Notes under the pieces: generated by a model
Told to the model about the DNA's origin: nothing
Databases searched by the model: none
The model's input: only the letters and a program-made list of their open reading frames with translations
NCBI GenBank assembly: GCA_052032225.1
Contig: JBPEWY010000013.1
Span: 17,485 to 81,484 of the forward strand
Direction of reading: 5' to 3'
Source: JBPEWY01 sp052032225
GTDB lineage: Bacteria; Bacteroidota; Bacteroidia; Flavobacteriales; Flavobacteriaceae
DNA: 64,000 bases
Part shown: piece by piece, positions 9,030 to 16,473 of the stretch
How the letters are laid out: each line of letters opens with the position of its first letter
Numbering within the stretch: the stretch's first letter is position 1
Position numbers and translations under genes: made by a program

Positions 9030-9440
9030 TTAACAGTGTTCGTTATATGCCTCCATTAAATTTTCGGCAATTAGTTCTGCAGGACGCCCTTCTATATGAT
9101 GACGCTCTAGCATATGTACCAACTCACCATCTTTAAACAAAGCAATACTTGGCGATGATGGCGGAAACGGAACCATGTAGCTTCTGGCTCTTTCGGTAGC
9201 TTCTTTATCTACTCCTGCAAAAACGGTTACTAAATAATCTGGTTTTTTATTGTTTTGTAAACTCATACGAGCGCCCGGACGAGCGTTGGCAGCAGCACAT
9301 CCACAAACAGAGTTAACCATAACTAAAGTAGTTCCTTTTTGGGCTAATGCTTGGTCTACTTCTTCGGGAGTGTGCAACTCTTTAAAACCAACAGCAGTTA
9401 GGTCTTCTCGCATTGGTTTTACTAATTCGGCTGGATACAT
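9030..9440 (-). CDS. Bacilliredoxin BrxA/BrxB family protein
   Basis: A 136-residue protein of the YphP/YqiW family, with the diagnostic active-site C-G-C at 46-48 (NSVCGCAAANARPG) and the conserved MVPFPPSSPSIALFKDG segment with cis-Pro-type loop. Family members remove bacillithiol from S-bacillithiolated proteins in the cytoplasm. Bacillithiol synthesis genes are known from Bacteroidota, but none lie in this window. A TATCTTTG -7 box lies 24 nt upstream of the ATG, and a terminator follows, so it appears monocistronic. It is divergent from the DnaJ-domain gene. Confidence 0.92.
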   Translation of the reverse strand: MYPAELVKPMREDLTAVGFKELHTPEEVDQALAQKGTTLVMVNSVCGCAAANARPGARMSLQNNKKPDYLVTVFAGVDKEATERARSYMVPFPPSSPSIALFKDGELVHMLERHHIEGRPAELIAENLMEAYNEHC

Positions 9441-9463
9441 AATTCATTTTTTTATAAGTAGTG

Positions 9464-9471
9464 CAAAGATA
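9464..9471 (-). promoter_or_regulatory. -7 box of the bacilliredoxin promoter
   Basis: On the minus strand TATCTTTG matches the Bacteroidota -7 consensus TAnnTTTG and lies 24 nt upstream of the start codon. No good TTG -33 element is seen at 17-19 nt. Confidence 0.6.
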
Positions 9472-9577
9472 CAAAATTGAGGGCATATTTAAGGCTATTT
9501 GCAACTGTAATAAAAAGGATAAAACATAAAGCCTTTGTACAGATGCTTTAGGTATTAATTTAACCAAGGCAAAACAG

Positions 9578-9585
9578 TATATTTG
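9578..9585 (+). promoter_or_regulatory. -7 box of the DjlA-like gene promoter
   Basis: TATATTTG fits TAnnTTTG exactly and lies 16 nt upstream of the ATG at 9602. The 17-19 nt spacer region has no clear TTG, so the -33 element is weak. Confidence 0.6.
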
Positions 9586-9601
9586 CGCTAAAATTTATAG
9601 C

Positions 9602-10324
9602 ATGATTAGGTGGTTTTTGGCCTTAATTGGTTATTTGTTGTTTAGATTTCCCGGAGCTATTATAGGTTTTTTTGTTGGAAGTTTTTTTGACGATAATAAA
9701 AGCAGTTACACATCGGTTTTTGGCACACAAAGGCAAACGGTTTCTCAATCAGAATTCGAGCTTAATTTACTCTCTTTATGCTCTATTGTAATTAAAGCCG
9801 ATGGTAAAGCAACTCAAACAGAGTTAGATTTTGTACGTCAGTATTTTGTAGCTTCATACGGTAAAGAGCGTGCAAATCATGTGTTTAGAATTTTTAATGA
9901 AGTAGTAAAAAAACAAGGAGTTTCTGCCACAGAAATTTGCGCCTTTTTTAGACAAAGAACTCGTTATGAAGTACGGTTGCAATTATTACACTTTTTATTT
10001 GGCATAGCACAAGCAGATGGTAAAGTAACACAAGCAGAAACCGATAAAATTCAGGAATTAGCAGGTTACTTGCGCATAGGGCATCATGATTTTGAAAGTA
10101 TAAAAGCCATGTTTGTTAAAGCAGCAGACAATGCGTATAAAATTCTTGAAGTAAGCCCCGATGCTACAAATGCAGAGATTAAAAAAGCATACAGAACCAT
10201 GGTTAAAAAATACCATCCGGATAAAGTTCAAAGTCAAGATGAAGCCATAAAAAAAGGAGCCGAAGAGAAATTTAAAGAAGTTCAAAAAGCCTACGAAGAA
10301 ATACAGCGAGAACGAGGTTTTTAA
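9602..10324 (+). CDS. DjlA-like membrane-anchored J-domain co-chaperone
   Basis: A 240-residue protein with three parts: an N-terminal hydrophobic anchor (about 3-28, with repeated glycine and phenylalanine), a TerB-like helical metal-binding-type domain (about 50-165, with two IKADGK/AQADGK motifs), and a C-terminal J domain (about 177-240) with the HPD motif at 205-207. This is the architecture of DjlA, which stimulates DnaK ATPase from the inner membrane. The J domain is C-terminal, as in E. coli DjlA. It has its own TATATTTG promoter box, is divergent from the bacilliredoxin gene, and lies 52 nt upstream of the HupE-like gene. Confidence 0.88.
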   Translation: MIRWFLALIGYLLFRFPGAIIGFFVGSFFDDNKSSYTSVFGTQRQTVSQSEFELNLLSLCSIVIKADGKATQTELDFVRQYFVASYGKERANHVFRIFNEVVKKQGVSATEICAFFRQRTRYEVRLQLLHFLFGIAQADGKVTQAETDKIQELAGYLRIGHHDFESIKAMFVKAADNAYKILEVSPDATNAEIKKAYRTMVKKYHPDKVQSQDEAIKKGAEEKFKEVQKAYEEIQRERGF

Positions 10325-10376
10325 TTTCTTAAATATATTGTAAGTTTGAAACTCCTCAAACTAAAAAAAATTAAAC

Positions 10377-10958
10377 ATGTCTCAATTTTGGCTTTATTTT
10401 AAGTTAGGACTCAACCACGTACTAGATCTTAATGCCTACGATCACATTCTATTTTTATTAGCACTAACTGTACCTTATGCATTTAAAGATTGGAAGAGGG
10501 TACTTATACTAGTGTCTATATTTACGCTTGGGCATACGCTTTCTTTGTTTTTATCGGTATATAAAATTGTAACTATTAATGCTACTTTAATAGAGTTTTT
10601 AATACCGGTTACCATTTTTGCAACAGCCTTGTATAATATTATAACAGCCCGTAAAAAAAATAATGAAACTTTGGCTATGGCCTTTGTGTTTACGTTGTTT
10701 TTTGGGTTAATTCATGGTTTTGGCTTTTCTAACTACTTTAAACAAATTATTGCCGGCGAAGAAAGCAAAGCATTACCGTTAATTGAGTTTGCGTTAGGTA
10801 TAGAAGTAGCACAAATAGTAATTGTACTGTTTACGCTATTGATAGGGTTTATTTTTCAGAATATATTTAGAGTTACCAGAAGAGATTGGATTTTAATTGT
10901 CTCTGCTATTATAATTGGTATTGTTATACCAATGCTTCAAAATACCTATCCGTATTAG
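10377..10958 (+). CDS. HupE/UreJ-family membrane protein
   Basis: A 193-residue protein with about six transmembrane helices. The family signatures GLNHVLDLNAYDHILFLLAL at the N-terminus and HGFGFSN after TM4 are present, including the His-Asp pair and the FGLIHGFGF motif characteristic of the HupE/UreJ_2 group. Members were named from hydrogenase and urease clusters and are thought to transport nickel or cobalt; here no nickel enzyme is in view, so the substrate is uncertain. A TAAGTTTG box at about 10341-10348 may be its -7 element. The next gene, dCMP deaminase, is in the same direction. Confidence 0.85.
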   Translation: MSQFWLYFKLGLNHVLDLNAYDHILFLLALTVPYAFKDWKRVLILVSIFTLGHTLSLFLSVYKIVTINATLIEFLIPVTIFATALYNIITARKKNNETLAMAFVFTLFFGLIHGFGFSNYFKQIIAGEESKALPLIEFALGIEVAQIVIVLFTLLIGFIFQNIFRVTRRDWILIVSAIIIGIVIPMLQNTYPY

Positions 10959-11024
10959 TTTTAGCTTAAAATTAACGTGAAAAGGGTTGCTACACAAACA
11001 CAAACCCGTTATATTCGTTATCAG

Positions 11025-11456
11025 ATGTCGCAAAAAAAACAAGAACGTTACGATAAGGCCTATTTACGCATGGCCTCAGAGTGGGGAAAACTATCGTACT
11101 GTAAAAGAAAACAGGTTGGAGCCATAATTGTAAAAGATCGCATGATTATATCAGACGGTTACAATGGTACGCCAACAGGTTTTGAAAACATTTGTGAAGA
11201 CGAAGAAGGGTATACCAAATGGTATGTGCTTCATGCAGAGGCAAACGCAATTTTAAAAGTGGCAGCCTCTACCCAATCTTGCGAAGGCGCAACGCTTTAC
11301 ATAACGTTATCGCCATGCAAAGAGTGTAGCAAATTAGTACATCAGGCCGGAATAAAACGTGTGGTGTATCAAAATGCTTATAAAGACGACTCCGGATTAC
11401 AATTTCTTAAAAAAGCCGGCGTTCAATTAACACATATCCCTAACTTAGACGATTAG
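11025..11456 (+). CDS. dCMP/deoxycytidylate deaminase
   Basis: A 143-residue zinc deaminase. The zinc and proton-shuttle motif is HAE at 70-72 (LHAEANAIL), and the second zinc motif is PCKEC (Pro97, Cys98, Cys101). The substrate loop GYNGTPTGFENICED is the dCMP deaminase type rather than cytidine deaminase or TadA. It converts dCMP to dUMP for dTTP synthesis. The ATG at 11025 is chosen (MSQKKQERYDKAYLRMA) because the family starts here; the in-frame GTG at 10977 would add 16 unsupported residues. The S41 protease gene starts 17 nt downstream. Confidence 0.88.
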   Translation: MSQKKQERYDKAYLRMASEWGKLSYCKRKQVGAIIVKDRMIISDGYNGTPTGFENICEDEEGYTKWYVLHAEANAILKVAASTQSCEGATLYITLSPCKECSKLVHQAGIKRVVYQNAYKDDSGLQFLKKAGVQLTHIPNLDD

Positions 11457-11473
11457 GGTTAGTTTTACATTAT

Positions 11474-13081
11474 ATGCCTAAAAATAAAAACTATTTACTT
11501 CCTTTTTTATTAGCTGCAGCAATTGCAGCCGGAATTTTTATTGGCGGAAAGTTAAATTTTAATGATCGTCCGGAACGCTTTTTTTCTATCTCTACCAATT
11601 CTAAAAAAGATAAACTTAATAGGTTAATAGATTATATAGACCATGAATATGTAGATGATGTTAACACCGATAGCATTGTAGATGTTACCGTAAATAATAT
11701 TTTAGAAAAGCTAGACCCACATTCCGTTTATATACCAAAAAGCGAAATGCAGCAGGTAAATGAGAGCATGAAAGGAGACTTTGTAGGAATAGGTATTAGT
11801 TTTTATATGTATAAAGACACCTTGGCGGTCATCAGACCCTTAGAAGGCGGGCCAAGTATAAAAGCAGGTATTTTACCAGGCGATAGAATAATGATTGCAA
11901 ATGGCGACACCCTTTTTAATAAAAACATAGAGAGTGAAGAAGTTATTCGGAAACTAAAAGGACTACCTAATACTCCGGTTACATTAAAGGTGTATAGAAA
12001 GAAAGAAAATAAATGGTTAACCTTTAATATAAAACGAGGTGAGGTTCCCATAAAAAGTGTAGATGCATACTATATGCTGTCAGATAAATTAGGGTACATT
12101 AGTATTAATAGGTTTGCAGAATCTACCTATAGAGAGTTTAAAGAAGCATTAAACATTTTACAACAGCAAGGGGCTGTACAATTAGCGTTAGATTTAAGAG
12201 ATAATCCCGGAGGATATTTAGGGGTTGCAGAGCAAATTGCAGACGAATTTTTAGAAGACGGTAAGCTTATACTGTTTACTAAAAATAAAAAAGGAACCAT
12301 AGAAAAAACCTTTGCTACAGAAAAAGGAGATTTTGAAAATGGCGAGGTGTTTGTGTTACTAAACGAAAACTCGGCCTCTGCAAGCGAAATTGTAGCCGGA
12401 GCACTCCAAGATAACGATGTAGGCACAATAGTTGGCAGAAGATCATTTGGTAAAGGATTGGTGCAGCGCGAAATGGCATTACCCGATGGTTCTGCAGTAA
12501 GGTTAACCATTTCTCGTTATTATACACCAACAGGAAGATCAATACAAAGACCATACAGTAATGGCACAGAAGAGTATTATAATGATTTTCATAACCGATA
12601 CACTAACGGTGAGATGAAATCTGTTGATAGTATTCAACTACCTGATTCTTTAAAATTTACTACACCCAAAGGAAAAACGGTGTATGGCGGTGGAGGGATT
12701 ATTCCTGATGTGTTCGTGCCAGCCAATAAAACCCGAACACAACGCTATATGGATACCATTTTTGAATCGGGTATAATGGGCTATTTTATTTTTGAACATT
12801 TAGATGCTAATAGAGATTTATACGCAGGGTATACTCCTAATGAGTTTTTGTTAAATTTTGAAACTTCTCAAGAATTAGTTAATGCATTTATAACCTATGC
12901 AAAAAGTAGTGGTTTAAACATAAACTTTAACCCTTATAAAGAAAGTTTACGCAAACACATAAAAGCATCATTAGCCGAACAACTTTTTGGTACTAACTTG
13001 GCTAACAGAATTCGTAACCAAGATGATAATGTTATTCGTAGAGTTTTAGAACTTAGCGTTAATGATGATTTAGTTAATTAA
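11474..13081 (+). CDS. S41-family C-terminal processing peptidase
   Basis: A 535-residue protease. An N-terminal membrane anchor or signal (about 7-25) is followed by a CtpA N-terminal helical region, a PDZ domain (about 95-185, with the GDFVGIGI carboxylate loop), and the S41 catalytic core with the serine in the SASASEIV segment (300-307) and lysine in SFGKGLVQ (Lys327). It is predicted to cleave C-termini of periplasmic proteins. The C-terminal ~150 residues form the extra domain usual in Bacteroidota members. It lies 17 nt behind the dCMP deaminase and converges on, and overlaps by 8 bp, the flavoprotein gene. Confidence 0.93.
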   Translation: MPKNKNYLLPFLLAAAIAAGIFIGGKLNFNDRPERFFSISTNSKKDKLNRLIDYIDHEYVDDVNTDSIVDVTVNNILEKLDPHSVYIPKSEMQQVNESMKGDFVGIGISFYMYKDTLAVIRPLEGGPSIKAGILPGDRIMIANGDTLFNKNIESEEVIRKLKGLPNTPVTLKVYRKKENKWLTFNIKRGEVPIKSVDAYYMLSDKLGYISINRFAESTYREFKEALNILQQQGAVQLALDLRDNPGGYLGVAEQIADEFLEDGKLILFTKNKKGTIEKTFATEKGDFENGEVFVLLNENSASASEIVAGALQDNDVGTIVGRRSFGKGLVQREMALPDGSAVRLTISRYYTPTGRSIQRPYSNGTEEYYNDFHNRYTNGEMKSVDSIQLPDSLKFTTPKGKTVYGGGGIIPDVFVPANKTRTQRYMDTIFESGIMGYFIFEHLDANRDLYAGYTPNEFLLNFETSQELVNAFITYAKSSGLNINFNPYKESLRKHIKASLAEQLFGTNLANRIRNQDDNVIRRVLELSVNDDLVN

Positions 13082-13682
13082 CAACCTTATCATGAACCTT
13101 GGTGTGCTTACCGTTGTTCCATTCGGTTAAAATATCTGTTGCTACTTGTGCACCACTTCCTGCTGCAATAGCAAACTGACTTCTACCTCCGGCCAAAGTA
13201 CCGGCAACATAAATACCATCTGTAACTTTATAGTTTTCGTTTGTAAGCTGAATACGTTCTTTGCTGGGCTCAGATAGTTTGTGGGGCACTACGTATTGCG
13301 TAAGTCCATCTATAGCAAAAAACTTAGTATACCCAACAGCTACAACAATACATTTTGCGGTATAGCTGTTTTTGTTGGTAGTAACTGTAAAGTTGGGAGC
13401 TTGTCCGGATACTGAAATTACTTTTTCTTTTTCTATTTGTACTACATGCGGATATAAATTGGCCAGCTGTTGTTTGCCTTGTTCTAATATTTGCTTGCCG
13501 GTTGTTCCGGGAGCAAGTCCTAAAACATTATTAAACAAAGCGTTTTGTAAGTGCGATGCCTTTTGGTGCATTATAATGCCAATTTTTTTTCCTTCGGCGT
13601 AGGGTTTATTTTGGGCAGACCCTAACACTAAAGCGCATTGCATACCTGCAGCACCACCTCCAATAATTAAAACATCAAACAT
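13074..13682 (-). CDS. Small thioredoxin-reductase-like FAD oxidoreductase
   Basis: A 202-residue protein with an N-terminal FAD-binding GGGAAG motif (8-13, VLIIGGGAAGMQCA) and a C-terminal second FAD motif in GIYVAGTLAGGRSQFAIAAGSGAQVA. It has the FAD domain of thioredoxin-reductase-like enzymes but lacks the inserted NAD(P)H domain and any CxxC redox pair, being about two-thirds of the normal length. Such short forms exist in Bacteroidota, so this is probably an intact gene, but its electron donor and substrate are unknown. Its ATG overlaps the stop of the upstream small gene by one base (TAATG), indicating coupled translation. Confidence 0.75.
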   Translation of the reverse strand: MFDVLIIGGGAAGMQCALVLGSAQNKPYAEGKKIGIIMHQKASHLQNALFNNVLGLAPGTTGKQILEQGKQQLANLYPHVVQIEKEKVISVSGQAPNFTVTTNKNSYTAKCIVVAVGYTKFFAIDGLTQYVVPHKLSEPSKERIQLTNENYKVTDGIYVAGTLAGGRSQFAIAAGSGAQVATDILTEWNNGKHTKVHDKVVN

Positions 13683-13882
13683 TATTTGTTATTAACTTTA
13701 TCTTGAATTTTTTTAGATAAGTTTAAAATAACTAATAAAACAATAGCACAAAGGGCAGCAACTACACCAATTATTGCCACAAGGCTATCGCCAACCAAAG
13801 GGTTATTAAAGTCTACTAATGTTAAATTATAAGCTATTAAACCTATTCCTAAAAGTATTAATATGGCTGTAAATGTTTTCAT
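13682..13882 (-). CDS. Small two-helix membrane protein
   Basis: I do not recognise a family. The 66-residue product (from the ATG at 13882, MKTFTAILIL) has two hydrophobic helices, about 3-19 and 32-53, and a short basic tail ending KKIQDKVNNK. An in-frame start further upstream would run into the marC gene, so the internal ATG is preferred. It lies 13 nt after marC and overlaps the flavoprotein start by one base, forming a marC - small protein - flavoprotein operon. Confidence 0.65.
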   Translation of the reverse strand: MKTFTAILILLGIGLIAYNLTLVDFNNPLVGDSLVAIIGVVAALCAIVLLVILNLSKKIQDKVNNK

Positions 13883-13895
13883 GAATATATATGGG

Positions 13896-14468
13896 TTAAA
13901 ACAGAGCGGCAATATTAGCAGCAAATAGTTTTACGGCAATTGCTAATAAAACAACTCCAAATATTTTTCTAATTACACCTAATCCTGATTTTCCAAGGAA
14001 TTTTTCAATTTTCCCCGACGATTTTAAAACAATGTAAACAATTATAATATTAATAATTATAGCAACAATTATATTCTCTACATCATATTCTGCTCGTAAT
14101 GCTAACAAAGATGTCATGGTTCCTGCTCCGGCAATTAACGGAAAAGCAATGGGCACAATCGATGCTGTTTCTGGAGCATCGTCTCTGTACAGGGTAATAC
14201 CTAAAATCATTTCTAAAGCCAGAAAAAACAGTACAAACGAACCCGCAACAGCAAACGAGTTTACATCAATTCCAATCAGTTTTAAAATCTCTTCACCTAC
14301 AAACAAAAAAGCAACCATAATAGAAGCAGCAACAATTGATGCTTTGCCCGATTCTATACGACCTACTTTTTTGCGTAAACTTACAATAATTGGGATGCTT
14401 CCAAAAATATCTATAATAGCAAACAGCACCATTCCCGACGATATGATTTGTTTTAAATCTAAATTCAT
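13896..14468 (-). CDS. MarC-family integral membrane protein
   Basis: A 190-residue protein with six predicted transmembrane helices. It carries the MarC/UPF0056 signatures: an N-terminal FAIIDIFGSIPI motif, the central SFVLFFLALEMILG, and PIAFPLIAGAGTMTS. Family function is unresolved; the original link to multiple antibiotic resistance was not upheld. A TATTTTTG promoter box lies 25 nt upstream on the minus strand. It is divergent from the DUF3109 gene and first of a three-gene unit. Confidence 0.92.
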   Translation of the reverse strand: MNLDLKQIISSGMVLFAIIDIFGSIPIIVSLRKKVGRIESGKASIVAASIMVAFLFVGEEILKLIGIDVNSFAVAGSFVLFFLALEMILGITLYRDDAPETASIVPIAFPLIAGAGTMTSLLALRAEYDVENIIVAIIINIIIVYIVLKSSGKIEKFLGKSGLGVIRKIFGVVLLAIAVKLFAANIAALF

Positions 14469-14492
14469 TTTGAAAGCCTTTTATTTTGGGCG

Positions 14493-14500
14493 CAAAAATA
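14493..14500 (-). promoter_or_regulatory. -7 box of the marC promoter
   Basis: TATTTTTG on the minus strand fits TAnnTTTG, 24 nt upstream of the marC start codon. The -33 region is not convincing. Confidence 0.55.
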
Positions 14501-14568
14501 CTAATATCTAAACGTTTACACAGCATTATGCCGTTAAAATTGATTGTGTTTTCTAAGATTAAAAAAGA

Positions 14569-14576
14569 TATCTTTG
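14569..14576 (+). promoter_or_regulatory. -7 box of the DUF3109 gene promoter
   Basis: TATCTTTG ends only 4 nt before the ATG at 14581; a TTG lies 22 nt further upstream at 14544-14546. If correct, the transcript would be nearly leaderless. Confidence 0.55.
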
Positions 14577-14580
14577 CGCC

Positions 14581-15156
14581 ATGTTTCAGTTAAAGCATAC
14601 CATAGTTTCTGAAGAGATTTTAGAGAACGATTTTGTGTGTAATTTAAATGCATGCAAAGGCGCTTGTTGTGTTGAAGGTGAGGCGGGCGCTCCGCTAGAT
14701 GAAGAAGAAACCAAAACACTCGAAAAGTTATATCCTGCCATTAAACCATTTTTAAGAGAAGAAGGCATAAAAGCCATAGAGGAGCAAGGAACTTGGGTTA
14801 CCGGATTAGACGGTGAGCCCGAAACACCTTTAGTAAACGGGAGTGAATGTGCCTATGTGGTTTTTAACGACAGCGGAATTGCTAAATGCGGTATAGAAGA
14901 AGCTTACAATGCAGACAAAATAAGTTTTAAAAAACCAATATCGTGTCATCTATATCCGGTTAGAATAAAAAAGTATGCGTCGTTTGCTGCTGTAAATTAT
15001 CATCAGTGGCATATTTGTAATGACGCGTGTACATTGGGCACATCGCTACAAGTTCCAATCTACAAATTTGTAAAAGAGGCTTTAATTAGAAAATTTGGCG
15101 AAGATTGGTATAACCAGTTAGAGCAAGTAGCTAAAGAGCTTAAAAAAAACGAATAA
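14581..15156 (+). CDS. DUF3109 cysteine-rich protein
   Basis: A 191-residue cytoplasmic protein of family DUF3109, common in Bacteroidota. It is cysteine-rich: Cys20, Cys25, Cys29 and Cys30 form a C-x4-C-x3-CC cluster (VCNLNACKGACC), with further cysteines in SECAY, AKCGI, ISCHLYPVR and HICNDACTLG. The pattern resembles the zinc or iron-sulfur clusters of YkgJ-type proteins, so metal binding is likely, but no function is established. It has a TATCTTTG promoter box immediately upstream and precedes nrdB after a 224-nt gap. Confidence 0.88.
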   Translation: MFQLKHTIVSEEILENDFVCNLNACKGACCVEGEAGAPLDEEETKTLEKLYPAIKPFLREEGIKAIEEQGTWVTGLDGEPETPLVNGSECAYVVFNDSGIAKCGIEEAYNADKISFKKPISCHLYPVRIKKYASFAAVNYHQWHICNDACTLGTSLQVPIYKFVKEALIRKFGEDWYNQLEQVAKELKKNE

Positions 15157-15380
15157 TTATTTGGTAAAAAGGTTTTAGTTAATTGTTTTTCAAAAAAGTA
15201 AAAAACAATTTCTTGCCTATCCCAATACCTACAATAGCTCATTGCACATTTCAACAATTTGTGAAAAACTTTATCGGTAAAAACAAAAAACTGCCTTTCA
15301 ATTTTGTTGGCAATTTTAAATCTTTGTTAGTCCCAAGCAATCCCAAAAAGAGTAACACTAACCCCTTAAAATACAAAGAA

Positions 15381-16361
15381 ATGTCAGCTGCAGTAGAACC
15401 CATTTTACAAGAAAACAAAGATAGATTTGTACTTTTTCCAATTCAACACCACGATATTTGGGAGTGGTACAAAAAACAAGAAGCCTGTTTTTGGACAGCC
15501 GAAGAGATAGATTTACATCAAGATTTAGCTGACTGGAACAACAAATTAACAGACGATGAGCGTTATTTTATAAAGCACATATTAGCGTTTTTTGCTGCTT
15601 CTGATGGTATTGTAAATGAAAACTTAGCCGAAAACTTTGTAAACGAAGTACAATATACAGAGGCTAAATTCTTTTACGGGTTTCAGATTATGATGGAGAA
15701 TATTCATTCAGAAACCTACTCACTACTTATAGATACTTACGTAAAAGACGAGGCAGAAAAAAACACCTTATTTAAAGCCATAGAAAACTTTCCGGCTATT
15801 AAGAAAAAAGCAGAGTGGGCTTTACGTTGGATAGAGTCGCCCAGCTTTGCAGAACGTTTAATAGCCTTTGCAGCTGTAGAAGGAATATTTTTCTCTGGTG
15901 CATTTTGCTCTATTTTTTGGCTTAAAAAACGTGGTTTAATGCCGGGGTTAACGTTCTCTAACGAGCTAATTTCTAGAGACGAAGGCATGCACTGTGATTT
16001 TGCAGTACATCTTCACAATAACCACTTAGTAAATAAAGTACCTAAAGAGCGCATTAAAGAAATTATTATTGATGCGTTAGATATAGAACGTGAATTTATT
16101 ACAGAATCTCTACCGGTGAGCCTTATTGGAATGAATGCTAAACTCATGACCCAGTATCTTGAGTTTGTAACCGATAGGCTTTTAGTAGAGTTAGGCTGTG
16201 AAAAAGAGTATAATGCTACCAACCCGTTTGATTTTATGGATATGATTTCGCTACAAGGAAAAACTAATTTCTTTGAAAAGCGTGTATCAGAATATCAAAA
16301 AGCGGGAGTGCTTAACAAAGAGTCTGACGAAAACAAAATTAGTTTCGACGCCGATTTTTAA
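15381..16361 (+). CDS. nrdB: Class I ribonucleotide reductase, small subunit
   Basis: A 326-residue ferritin-like radical subunit. By alignment with E. coli R2 the metal ligands are Asp75 (AASDGIVNE), Glu106 and His109 (ENIHS), and a later E-x2-H in DEGMHCDF; the radical tyrosine is present as Tyr113 (SETYS). The start is the ATG at 15381 (MSAAVEPILQENKDRF); the open frame runs 66 codons further back to a TTG, but that stretch is unlike any R2 N-terminus. It works with NrdA to make dNTPs. The upstream 224 nt show no NrdR-box pair that I can recognise. nrdA follows after 112 nt containing two hairpins. Confidence 0.95.
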   Translation: MSAAVEPILQENKDRFVLFPIQHHDIWEWYKKQEACFWTAEEIDLHQDLADWNNKLTDDERYFIKHILAFFAASDGIVNENLAENFVNEVQYTEAKFFYGFQIMMENIHSETYSLLIDTYVKDEAEKNTLFKAIENFPAIKKKAEWALRWIESPSFAERLIAFAAVEGIFFSGAFCSIFWLKKRGLMPGLTFSNELISRDEGMHCDFAVHLHNNHLVNKVPKERIKEIIIDALDIEREFITESLPVSLIGMNAKLMTQYLEFVTDRLLVELGCEKEYNATNPFDFMDMISLQGKTNFFEKRVSEYQKAGVLNKESDENKISFDADF

Positions 16362-16377
16362 TCAAAAAAATAAATAG

Positions 16378-16439
16378 CGCCTAACAGGCGTAATTAACCA
16401 TTAAAAAAAGAAAACTCGGCCCTGGCGGTCAAGGCTGAG
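16378..16439 (+). other. Two hairpins between nrdB and nrdA
   Basis: CGCC-TAACA-GGCG (16378-16390) is a short perfect hairpin. A second, CTCGGCC (16415-16421) with GGCTGAG (16433-16439), forms a 7-bp stem with one G-U pair and an 11-nt loop. Neither is followed by a T-tract, so they are more likely mRNA processing, stability or translational structures than terminators. Confidence 0.5.
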
Positions 16440-16473
16440 CCTACCTAAATATTAACCAAAATAAATGTAGCTT

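Noticed and set aside
15183..15380. 66-codon N-terminal extension of NrdB starting at TTG
   Set aside because: The added residues are unlike any R2 N-terminus, TTG is a rare start, and the ATG at 15381 gives a normal-length 326-residue subunit.
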